DNA from: an uncultured Muribaculaceae bacterium
GTDB lineage: Bacteria; Bacteroidota; Bacteroidia; Bacteroidales; Muribaculaceae
DNA length: 12,715 bases
Assembly (NCBI GenBank): GCA_947177435.1
Contig: CAMWUM010000022.1
Span: 1-12,715 of the forward strand
Direction of reading: 5' to 3'
Shown: one piece after another, positions 1-6,783 of the stretch
How the letters are laid out: every line of letters starts with the position of its first letter
How positions within the stretch are numbered: the first letter of the stretch is position 1
Notes under the pieces: model-generated
What the model was told of the DNA's origin: nothing
The model's input: only the letters and a program-made list of their open reading frames with translations
Database searches by the model: none
Translations under genes and position numbers: made by a program

Positions 1-837
1 GCCGGCATCGCTCTCGCCCAGGACGCTCCTGCAGCTAACGGTGGCTGGGAGAGCATCAAAAAACGTCCTGCAGACTACATGCTCGACAAGAACTTCATGG
101 TCAACGGCGGCTTCGACGACCCCAACTACGTAAGCAACGGCAACCCCTACTGGGAGTCGTATCCCGTAGAAGTGGACGAGGCCACTGAAATCCCCGCCTG
201 GACCCTCTCGACCGGCGGCTGCTGGAACGGTATCGTTCAAATCAAGACCCAGACCCCTGACGACTACATGATCTTCGAGGGCAACACCCAGTACCTCGAC
301 ATGGTTAACTGCACCGTTAACGGTTGGACCAAGATCAAGGCTCAGAACACTGTAACCGGCCTCACTCCCGGCAAGGAGTACACCCTCGACATGTACGTTT
401 GCCACCAGTTCACCAACCCCACCGATTGGGGCAATCCTGACCACGGCTTCAACATCTATGGCAAGGATCCCGCCGGTGAAGGTCTCGGTGCTCTCATGTA
501 TGCCAACAACGAGCTTAGCGAAGAGGCTGAGTGGGAATATGTGAAGTTCACCTTCACTCCCATCGATGACGAAGTAACCATCGAACTCTGGACATGCAAC
601 TACACTGGCGAAGGCAACGAATCTGGCGTATGCTGGGCTGACTTCGACGAAGTTCGCGTTTATGACGCTGACCTGGTTGATCCCGACGCTGTAGACAGCA
701 TCGAGTCTATCGACAACGAGAACGCTGCCGTTGAGTACTTCACCCTCCAGGGCGTACGCATGCCCGCCGGCGCTGCTCTCCACGGCACCTTCATCGCCAA
801 GCAGGGCAACAAGGCCAGCAAGGTCTACATCCGCTAA
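1..837 (+). CDS. Secreted carbohydrate-binding-like beta-sandwich protein, 5' end cut by window
   Basis: The reading frame is open from base 1, so the start codon lies upstream; 278 codons are visible. The first residues (AGIALAQDAPAANGG) look like the end of a signal peptide and its cleavage region. The body resembles the CBM4/9 or galactose-binding-like fold: an opening VNGGFDDP (from base 100), LTPGKEYTLDMYV in the middle, a WEYVKFTFTP strand, and a closing ADFDEVRVYD. After a short linker the last 40 or so residues (VEYFTLQGVRM, then GNKASKVYIR) resemble the C-terminal beta domain found on many secreted Bacteroidota proteins, some of which use it for type IX sorting. Asn codons are 20 AAC to 1 AAT, which suggests high expression. 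No catalytic motif is visible, so a binding or surface role is inferred. A paralogue starts at 12113. Confidence 0.8.
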   Translation, partial: AGIALAQDAPAANGGWESIKKRPADYMLDKNFMVNGGFDDPNYVSNGNPYWESYPVEVDEATEIPAWTLSTGGCWNGIVQIKTQTPDDYMIFEGNTQYLDMVNCTVNGWTKIKAQNTVTGLTPGKEYTLDMYVCHQFTNPTDWGNPDHGFNIYGKDPAGEGLGALMYANNELSEEAEWEYVKFTFTPIDDEVTIELWTCNYTGEGNESGVCWADFDEVRVYDADLVDPDAVDSIESIDNENAAVEYFTLQGVRMPAGAALHGTFIAKQGNKASKVYIR

Positions 838-854
838 TCCCTCCCCCTCCCATA

Positions 855-889
855 GAAAAGGCGCCTCCACGGGCGCCTTTTCCTTTTTT
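855..889 (+). terminator. Intrinsic terminator after the first gene
   Basis: An 11-bp perfect stem (GAAAAGGCGCC at 855-865 with its complement at 872-882) encloses a 6-base loop and is followed by six T residues at 884-889. It starts 17 bases after the stop codon at 835-837. The A-run on the 5' arm mirrors the T-run on the 3' arm, so the hairpin could also stop transcription from the other strand, although no minus-strand gene is seen here. Confidence 0.9.
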
Positions 890-914
890 GTGAGGTTAAT
901 TAATGGGATTTTTC

Positions 915-945
915 TTGGTGGTTTGAGGATTATTGCCTAATTTTG
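915..945 (+). promoter_or_regulatory. Bacteroidota-type promoter of manA
   Basis: TAATTTTG at 938-945 matches the Bacteroidota -7 consensus TAnnTTTG exactly. A TTG at 915-917 lies 20 bases upstream and fits the -33 element. Transcription should begin a few bases after 945, which leaves at most about a dozen bases before the manA ATG. The site follows the terminator of the previous gene and is expected to drive manA and the fucosidase gene. It was found by consensus matching only. Confidence 0.7.
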
Positions 946-953
946 TACCGCAA

Positions 954-1916
954 ATGGAAAAGATGGCTTGCGCATACTTTTTTCAGCCTTACCTCAAGTC
1001 GGTGATTTGGGGCGGTAGTCGTTTGCCTGAGCTTAAAGGCGCATCCGCAGACAATGCAATAGGCGAGAGTTGGGAACTGTCGCCGATGGAAGGGCATGTG
1101 TCTGTTGTGAGCATTGGCGCCGAGGCAGGCACTGACCTGCGCGAGTTAGTCAATCGCCACGGCGCAAGGCTGCTCGGCGATCGCGTATTTGCCAGATACG
1201 GTGCAAATTTCCCTTTGCTCGTCAAATTCATCGATGCACGGCAGAACCTCTCGGTGCAGGTGCATCCGGGCGATGAGCATGCCCTGCGCGAGCATGGCGC
1301 TCAGGGCAAGACCGAGATGTGGTACGTGATTGACCACGAGCCTAACGCTGAGATTTATGCGGGACTTACGCGTCCGCTGGCTGCGGATGACTTCGAAAAT
1401 ATGGCGACGAATGGCAACATAATGGATGCCGTCAAAACCTATCCGACGCATCGTGGCGACGCATTCTTCATCCCTGCGGGCACGGTGCACTCCATAGGCG
1501 CAGGCAACTTCCTGCTTGAGGTGCAGCAGCCCAGCGACATCACATACCGCATCTATGATTTCGGCCGCCGCGATGACAAAGGACGTGAGCGTGAACTGCA
1601 TCTCAATCACGCACGCAAGGCTGTCGATTTTTCCGCTCCACTCACGGCGCCCATCGCCTATGACCGCGAGACAGACGAGAGCGTCATAGTCGATTGCGAC
1701 TTCTTCTCGGTAAGAAAAGTGGATGTTGACGGCATCCGCAAGATCTCGCCAGCCGATGGATCATTCATCGTAGCCGTGTGCGTGGCAGGCGAGTGCAAGT
1801 TCACGATTGACGGTGAAGATGCACACCTGCCCTTTGGCCATTCGATGCTGATCCCCGCCAGCTCATCCGCCATCACAGCCTTCGGCCGCGGAACCCTCAT
1901 CCTTATCAACTCCTGA
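954..1916 (+). CDS. manA: Mannose-6-phosphate isomerase, class I cupin type
   Basis: Predicted to interconvert mannose 6-phosphate and fructose 6-phosphate in the cytoplasm, feeding mannose into glycolysis or supplying GDP-mannose and GDP-fucose synthesis. Family motifs are clear: the early IWGGSRL, the zinc-binding QVHP (Gln102 and His104, counted from base 954), KTEMWYV with Glu121, and PAGTVHSIGAG with His179, followed by EVQQPSD and YDFGR. The length of about 320 residues matches the short Bacteroidota and Firmicutes form. The frame extends to a TTG at 933, but that codon precedes and overlaps the promoter -7 box at 938-945. The start is therefore ATG 954 or ATG 963; I give 954. The fucosidase gene follows after 16 bases, suggesting co-transcription. 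Confidence 0.92.
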   Translation: MEKMACAYFFQPYLKSVIWGGSRLPELKGASADNAIGESWELSPMEGHVSVVSIGAEAGTDLRELVNRHGARLLGDRVFARYGANFPLLVKFIDARQNLSVQVHPGDEHALREHGAQGKTEMWYVIDHEPNAEIYAGLTRPLAADDFENMATNGNIMDAVKTYPTHRGDAFFIPAGTVHSIGAGNFLLEVQQPSDITYRIYDFGRRDDKGRERELHLNHARKAVDFSAPLTAPIAYDRETDESVIVDCDFFSVRKVDVDGIRKISPADGSFIVAVCVAGECKFTIDGEDAHLPFGHSMLIPASSSAITAFGRGTLILINS

Positions 1917-1932
1917 AAAACTAACATATCTT

Positions 1933-3663
1933 ATGACTAAGGTTTTCATTACTTGCCTACTCGCGGCTATCGCTATGCCCGTGTGTGCGCAGGTGAGCGT
2001 GGGCACGTTGCCGCCGTTTCCATCTGTGCCCGAGAAAATGCCATACAATAGTGTCAAGATGCTTGATGCCGACTCGTTCCCCGAGGCTCACCTTGACATC
2101 CCCATCACCGAGGGCCCTTTCCAGCCGTGCTGGGCGTCGATTGAGGAGAATTACCCGGGCACGCCGCAATGGCTGCGCGACGCCAAGTTTGGCATCTGGG
2201 TGCATTTCGGTCCGCAGTCGGCCGGCCAGAGCGGCGACTGGTACGCCCGCAAGCTTTATAATGAAAAAGAGCCGGCCTACGCCAACCATCTGAGAAATTT
2301 CGGTCATCCGTCGGAAGTCGGATACAAGGATGTGCTTAACGGCTGGAATCCTACAAAACTCGACCCCGATTATCTTACCCAACTTTACCAAAAGGCCGGC
2401 GCGCGATTTCTGATGATACAGGGCGTGCACCATGACAATTACGACCTTTGGAATTCGCAGTACCAGCCTTGGAACTCGGTCAACATCGGTCCGCACCGCG
2501 ACCTGCTGGGCGAATGGGCCGAAGCTTGCCGCAAGTATGGCATGCGTTACGGCGTGACTTTCCACCACGAGTACACCTGGTGGTGGTGGCAGACGGCTTT
2601 CGGCGCAGACGCACAGGGCGAAAAGGCCGGCGTGCCATACGACGGCAACCTCACTCCGGCTGACGGCAAGGGCAAATGGTGGGAAGGCTACGACCCGCGC
2701 ATGCTCTACGGCATCGACCTGCGCGAGTACGAGACAGTTGACTCGTGCGCGCATACCGGCTGGTCGCCACCGCGGCAGGGCATCTTCCACCGCCATCTTG
2801 ACTATTGCAATTGGTATGCCACGCAGTGGGCGCTGCGCATGATGGACGTTACGGCCAATTACGCTCCCGATTTCATCTACACCGACGGCACGGTGCAGGG
2901 CCCATTCACCGGCAAGCAGACCGGTGCAGGATACAAAAGCAACGCCATGCAGACAGTTATGGCCGACTATTACAACCGCCAGCTGAGGGACAAGGGCGAG
3001 GTGGACGCGTTCACCATCATTAAGTTTCGCGACGCGACTAACGGCACTATTACCACCGAAGAGTTTGACTTCCCGCGAGAAATCCGCCTTGACCAGGATT
3101 GGATACGTGAGGCGCCGATCGGCGACTGGTTTTACAAGCCGGGTATCGTATATGACGCACCGTCGGTGATCCGCTTTGTGGTGGAGGCCGCCTCGCGCGA
3201 CGGCAACGCCGCCCTCAATATCTGTCTCAATCCCGAGGGAGAGATTGACTCTGCAGCTGTGGCTATGCTCGAGCAGGTGGGCAAGTGGATGGACGCCAAC
3301 GGCGAAGCCATCTACGGCAGCCACGCATGGACCACACTCGGCGAGGGCGCGGACGGGCAAATCAATATGCTGCGTGGTGGGTTCCTTAACCATACTCAGA
3401 TTGAACAGCCGTTCAGCCTGAGCGACATACGCTACACCGTGGGCAAGGACGGCACGCTCTACGCCATTACCATGGCTATCCCCGCCAAGGGCGACGTCAT
3501 CACCCTGCGCTCGCTCGGCCTCGACGCGCTTGGCCAGCAGGTGCACGCAGTGGAGATGCTCGGTTCTGACGTTTCTGTTTCGTTCAGCCAGAGCTCTGAC
3601 TCGCTCACGCTCGTAGTGCCCGAGGCCACCGGCCAGCCCGCAGTGTTTAAGATTGTGAAGTAG
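1933..3663 (+). CDS. Exported alpha-L-fucosidase, glycoside hydrolase family 29
   Basis: Predicted to remove terminal alpha-L-fucose from glycans such as mucin or milk oligosaccharides in the periplasm or outside the cell. Residues 1-20 form a signal peptide ending in PVCAQ. The catalytic barrel spans roughly residues 60-460: WLRDAKFGIWVHFG near its start, the conserved HHD at 166-168, HHE at 211-213, and FIYTDGT with Asp318 as the expected nucleophile. LNICLNPEGEID corresponds to the usual LNIGP-x-DG segment of the family. The last 100 or so residues form a small beta domain ending in VFKIVK. The acid/base residue cannot be assigned without alignment. A run of four Trp follows HHEYT, an unusual aromatic patch. 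It lies 16 bases after manA with no promoter of its own seen. Linkage specificity and GH29 subfamily are not determined. Confidence 0.9.
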   Translation: MTKVFITCLLAAIAMPVCAQVSVGTLPPFPSVPEKMPYNSVKMLDADSFPEAHLDIPITEGPFQPCWASIEENYPGTPQWLRDAKFGIWVHFGPQSAGQSGDWYARKLYNEKEPAYANHLRNFGHPSEVGYKDVLNGWNPTKLDPDYLTQLYQKAGARFLMIQGVHHDNYDLWNSQYQPWNSVNIGPHRDLLGEWAEACRKYGMRYGVTFHHEYTWWWWQTAFGADAQGEKAGVPYDGNLTPADGKGKWWEGYDPRMLYGIDLREYETVDSCAHTGWSPPRQGIFHRHLDYCNWYATQWALRMMDVTANYAPDFIYTDGTVQGPFTGKQTGAGYKSNAMQTVMADYYNRQLRDKGEVDAFTIIKFRDATNGTITTEEFDFPREIRLDQDWIREAPIGDWFYKPGIVYDAPSVIRFVVEAASRDGNAALNICLNPEGEIDSAAVAMLEQVGKWMDANGEAIYGSHAWTTLGEGADGQINMLRGGFLNHTQIEQPFSLSDIRYTVGKDGTLYAITMAIPAKGDVITLRSLGLDALGQQVHAVEMLGSDVSVSFSQSSDSLTLVVPEATGQPAVFKIVK

Positions 3664-3684
3664 GGACGCACGGTCCGTGCGTCC
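3664..3684. repeat. Perfect 10-bp inverted repeat after the fucosidase gene
   Basis: GGACGCACGG at 3664-3673 and its exact complement CCGTGCGTCC at 3675-3684 flank a single base, so in RNA it would form a 9-bp stem with a 3-base loop. It begins directly after the stop codon. The nearest T-run is seven bases at 3706-3712, 21 bases beyond the stem, so this is not a classical intrinsic terminator. It could be a 3' stabilising hairpin, a weak terminator, or one copy of a dispersed palindromic element; one window cannot distinguish these. Confidence 0.75.
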
Positions 3685-3723
3685 GTCGTCAGCCAAAACT
3701 GAATATTTTTTTGCGTGGAGAGG

Positions 3724-3754
3724 TTGTGCGGTTGGGAAAAATGCGCTATCTTTG
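3724..3754 (+). promoter_or_regulatory. Bacteroidota-type promoter upstream of nrnA
   Basis: TATCTTTG at 3747-3754 matches TAnnTTTG exactly, and TTG at 3724-3726 sits 20 bases upstream as the -33 element. The ATG of the next gene is at 3779, giving a leader of about 20 bases. It is the last promoter-like site I found in a gap before the run of eight close-packed genes, so it may serve all of them. Confidence 0.75.
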
Positions 3755-3778
3755 CATAATATATACGCAACTGCATAA

Positions 3779-4819
3779 ATGGATTCAAGCAATATATCAT
3801 TTAACAAGCATGACATAGCACGCCTGCGCGAGTTGGTGGACAGCGCCGAGCGCGTGGCCATCACGGTGCACATGTCGCCCGACGGCGACGCCATCGGTTC
3901 GTCGATGGGCCTGGCTCGCGTGCTGATGGCCATGGGCAAGGAGGTGTCGGTCATTACCCCCGACGTGCCGTCGGTGACCCTCCGCTTTCTGTACAAGCAG
4001 GTGGGCATCACCGTATTCTGCGAGCAGCGCAAGTTTGCCAAGCAGCTGCTCGACTCGGCCGACCTGATTTTCTGCCTCGACTACAACGCGCTCAAACGCA
4101 TAGACGAACTGGGCCCGCTGGTGGCAGAGGCTACTGCGCCCAAGGTGCTGATTGACCATCATACTGACCCCGAAGACTTTTGCGACATTACGATCTCTAA
4201 GCCAGAGTTGTCGTCTACCTGTCTGCTGCTGTTCAAGGTGATATGTGCGCTCGAGCTCCTAGATGCCGTCGATGATAAGGCTGCGTCGAGCCTGCTGGCC
4301 GGCATGATGACTGACACTGGTAATTTCTGCTTCAACAACGCCGCCGACCCAGAGATATACCGCGTGACGGCCTATCTGATGGAGAAAGGCGCTCGCCGAC
4401 TCGAATTGGTCAAGCGCCTGTTTGAGACGTTCACGGCTGACTGCCTTAGGCTCAACGCATATGCCATCGGCAAGAAGATGGAGCTGTGGGAGGACAAGGG
4501 CGCGGCACTCATCACCCTCACCCGCGCCGAGGTCAACCGCTTCGGCTATAAGCCAGGCTACACCGAGGGCCTTGTCAACAAGCCTCTAACGATTGAGAGC
4601 ATCAAGTACGTGGTGTATCTGCGCGAGGAGAGCAAATACATCAAGGTGTCGATGCGCAGCAAGGGCAATTTCCCGTGCAATACCATCTGCGCAGAGCGCT
4701 TCAACGGCGGCGGCCACCTCAACGCGGCCGGCGGCGAATTCCACGGCACGATGGAGGAGGCTGTGGCCATCTTCAAAAGCATGATTGACGAAAACTACGA
4801 AAAATACTTAAAGAAATGA
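3779..4819 (+). CDS. nrnA: DHH/DHHA1 phosphoesterase, NrnA-like oligoribonuclease / pAp phosphatase
   Basis: Cytoplasmic enzyme family that degrades nano-RNA (2-5 nucleotides) and in many members dephosphorylates 3'-phosphoadenosine 5'-phosphate. The metal-binding DHH motifs are all present: SPDGDAIGSS with Asp35 and Asp37, CLDYNAL with Asp101, IDHHTDP with the eponymous Asp126-His127-His128, and MMTDTGNF with Asp179. The C-terminal DHHA1 RNA-binding signature NGGGHLNAAGG is at residues 309-319. The length of 346 residues is normal for the family. There is no signal peptide. Its stop overlaps the start of the next gene in an ATGA, suggesting translational coupling. Some relatives act on cyclic dinucleotides (GdpP and DhhP types), but no extra sensor or membrane domain is present, so the NrnA assignment is preferred. 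Confidence 0.88.
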   Translation: MDSSNISFNKHDIARLRELVDSAERVAITVHMSPDGDAIGSSMGLARVLMAMGKEVSVITPDVPSVTLRFLYKQVGITVFCEQRKFAKQLLDSADLIFCLDYNALKRIDELGPLVAEATAPKVLIDHHTDPEDFCDITISKPELSSTCLLLFKVICALELLDAVDDKAASSLLAGMMTDTGNFCFNNAADPEIYRVTAYLMEKGARRLELVKRLFETFTADCLRLNAYAIGKKMELWEDKGAALITLTRAEVNRFGYKPGYTEGLVNKPLTIESIKYVVYLREESKYIKVSMRSKGNFPCNTICAERFNGGGHLNAAGGEFHGTMEEAVAIFKSMIDENYEKYLKK

Positions 4820-5391
4820 GATATATCATCCGCGCGCTGTTTGCGCTGGCAGCCTTGGCCATCACCGTATCGAGCTGCGACGACCACAAGTCGTACGCCG
4901 AACTTCTGGCCGACGAAAACATCCATTCCAACGATTTCCTCGCTAACCAGCGAGTAATCGGCTACGAGCAGCGAGACTCGACGTTCAAGTTCGAGACCGG
5001 CCCCGACGCTCCGTATTACCAGCTCGACGAGGACGCCAACGTGTTCATGCAGGTGCTCAACCCCGGCACCGAAGGCAACCGCGCCCGCTACGACCAACTC
5101 ATCTACTTCCGCTTCACGCGTTACAACCTCAACCAGTACCTCAACGGCCAGTTGCCCGCCGGCGACGGCAACGACGTGGTGATGGCCAACACCAGCGCGT
5201 CGTTCAAGTTCTCCAATATGTCGTACACTACTTCCTATCAGTGGGGATACGGCCTGCAGATGCCGCTAATCTACCTTCCTATCGACTGCGAGGTCAACAT
5301 CCTGATTAAGTCGCAGTACGGCCTTAATTCCGAGATAGCCGCCGTGGTGCCCTACCTCTACAACGTAAGATATTTCAAATCACAAATATAA
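4816..5391 (+). CDS. DUF4827-like lipoprotein
   Basis: A 191-residue lipoprotein. The N-terminus has basic residues, a hydrophobic stretch and the lipobox VSSC with Cys21 as the lipidated residue. The residues after it (DDHK) are acidic, a pattern linked in Bacteroidota to export to the outer-membrane surface. The mature protein contains YAELLADE, a segment with regularly spaced charged residues, and FRFTRYNL. I recognise it from memory as the Bacteroidota DUF4827 family, which I associate with an FKBP-like fold; this is less certain than the lipoprotein call. No catalytic residues can be assigned. It overlaps nrnA by 4 bases and precedes glmM by 4 bases, so it is made from the same message as an envelope precursor enzyme, but its role is unknown. 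Confidence 0.78.
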   Translation: MRYIIRALFALAALAITVSSCDDHKSYAELLADENIHSNDFLANQRVIGYEQRDSTFKFETGPDAPYYQLDEDANVFMQVLNPGTEGNRARYDQLIYFRFTRYNLNQYLNGQLPAGDGNDVVMANTSASFKFSNMSYTTSYQWGYGLQMPLIYLPIDCEVNILIKSQYGLNSEIAAVVPYLYNVRYFKSQI

Positions 5392-5395
5392 GCCT

Positions 5396-6781
5396 ATGTC
5401 TCTGATCAAATCCATATCCGGCATCCGCGGCACTATCGGCGGAAAGTCGGGCGACGGCCTCAACCCCGTCGATATTGCCAAGTTTACGGCCGCATACGCC
5501 ACTTACATCAAGCGCTCGTCGGGCTGCTCGCAGGGCGCCATCGTGGTGGGCCGCGACGCACGTCTGTCAGGTCAGATGGTCAATGACGTGGTGGTCGGCA
5601 CCATCTGCGGCATGGGCTTGGATGCCATTAATATAGGTCTTGCCACCACTCCTACGACCGAACTGGCCGTGGTGGGCGAAAAGGCTCTTGGCGGCATCAT
5701 CATCACCGCCTCTCACAACCCCAAGCACTGGAACGCCCTGAAGCTGCTCAACGCTCGCGGCGAGTTCCTCGACGCTGAGCAGGGCCGCGAGGTGCTGGCT
5801 CTGGCCGAAAAGGACGATTTCGACTTTGCCGACGTTGACAGCCTGGGCCACGAATATACCAACAACACCTGGGCCGAGCGCCATATCCGCCACGTGCTTG
5901 ACCTCGCGCTCGTTGACCGCGAGGCTATCGCCAAGACCAACTTCACCGTGGCCGTCGATGCCGTCAACTCCGTGGGCGGCGTGGTGATACCCAAGCTGCT
6001 CCGCGCCCTGGGTGTAAAGAATGTAATCGAACTCAATTGTGAGCCCACCGGTAAGTTTGCCCATACGCCCGAACCCATCCCCGAAAACCTCACTGGCATA
6101 GCATCGCTGATGGCCGGCGGCGTGGCCGACGTTGGCTTCGTCGTTGACCCCGACGTTGACCGCTTGGCCATTGTGCAGGAGGACGGCCAGATGTTTGGCG
6201 AGGAATACACCCTGGTGGCTGTGGCCGACTATGTGCTGGCTCACACACCTGGCAATACGGTTTCCAACCTCAGCTCGAGCCGTGCCCTGCGCGACGTGAC
6301 CCGAGCTCACGGCGGTGAGTACGAGGCTGCTGCTGTTGGCGAGGTGAACGTTACTACGCTTATGCGCAAAAACGGTGCCGTGATCGGCGGCGAGGGCAAT
6401 GGCGGCGTCATCTATCCCGCCTCGCACTACGGCCGCGACGCCCTGGTTGGCGTGGCCCTTTTCCTCACTATGCTCGCCAAGAGCGGCAAGAAGGTGAGTG
6501 AGGTGAAGGCAGCCATGCCGCAGTATGCCATCGCCAAGACCAAGGTTGAACTTACCCCCGACATCGACGTGGATGCTGTGCTTGAGGCCGTTAAGCAGCG
6601 CTATGCCAACGAGCAACTTACCACCATCGACGGCGTCAAGATCGACTTCGCGGACAGCTGGGCCCACCTGCGCAAGAGCAACACCGAGCCCATCATCCGC
6701 ATCTACTCCGAGGCCCACACTATGGCCGAGGCCGAGGCCCTGGGCGCTGAGCTCCGCAACTTCATCAATCAGAGCAAATAA
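5396..6781 (+). CDS. glmM: Phosphoglucosamine mutase (alpha-D-phosphohexomutase superfamily)
   Basis: Predicted to convert glucosamine 6-phosphate to glucosamine 1-phosphate, the step before UDP-GlcNAc for peptidoglycan and lipopolysaccharide. The four superfamily motifs are in order: TASHNP with the phosphorylated Ser106, DPDVDR (Asp251, Asp253, Asp255) for magnesium, GGEGNGG around Glu333 for the sugar, and RKSNTEP (Arg426 to Pro432) for the phosphate. The protein has 461 residues. The N-terminal SGIRGTIGG, the DPDVDR form of the metal loop and GEGNGG in place of GEESG resemble the archaeal-type GlmM rather than E. coli GlmM. Phosphomannomutase activity cannot be excluded, since this branch is often annotated that way. 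The next gene starts 2 bases after its stop. Confidence 0.87.
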   Translation: MSLIKSISGIRGTIGGKSGDGLNPVDIAKFTAAYATYIKRSSGCSQGAIVVGRDARLSGQMVNDVVVGTICGMGLDAINIGLATTPTTELAVVGEKALGGIIITASHNPKHWNALKLLNARGEFLDAEQGREVLALAEKDDFDFADVDSLGHEYTNNTWAERHIRHVLDLALVDREAIAKTNFTVAVDAVNSVGGVVIPKLLRALGVKNVIELNCEPTGKFAHTPEPIPENLTGIASLMAGGVADVGFVVDPDVDRLAIVQEDGQMFGEEYTLVAVADYVLAHTPGNTVSNLSSSRALRDVTRAHGGEYEAAAVGEVNVTTLMRKNGAVIGGEGNGGVIYPASHYGRDALVGVALFLTMLAKSGKKVSEVKAAMPQYAIAKTKVELTPDIDVDAVLEAVKQRYANEQLTTIDGVKIDFADSWAHLRKSNTEPIIRIYSEAHTMAEAEALGAELRNFINQSK

Positions 6782-6783
6782 CT

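Noticed and set aside
731..940. A 69-codon plus-strand frame across the end of the first gene and the terminator.
   Set aside because: It overlaps the strongly codon-biased first gene in another frame, reads through the terminator hairpin, and has low-complexity Ser/Ala/Pro composition.
933..953. An upstream TTG start for manA adding seven residues.
   Set aside because: The codon lies before and partly inside the predicted promoter, so it would precede the transcript start, and the added residues have no counterpart in the family's usual N-terminus.
1957..4041. A 694-codon open frame on the minus strand, opposite the fucosidase gene and the start of nrnA.
   Set aside because: It is antisense to two well-supported genes, crosses a promoter and an inverted repeat, and shows no recognisable domain. 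GC-rich codon bias on the plus strand readily creates such frames.
6052..6059. TAAGTTTG inside glmM, an exact match to TAnnTTTG.
   Set aside because: There is no TTG at the right distance upstream (the nearest is 12 bases away) and no gene start close downstream; chance matches are expected.
5567..6718. A 383-codon open frame on the minus strand inside glmM.
   Set aside because: It is fully antisense to glmM, whose four catalytic motifs are intact. The His- and Gly-rich composition is typical of shadow frames.
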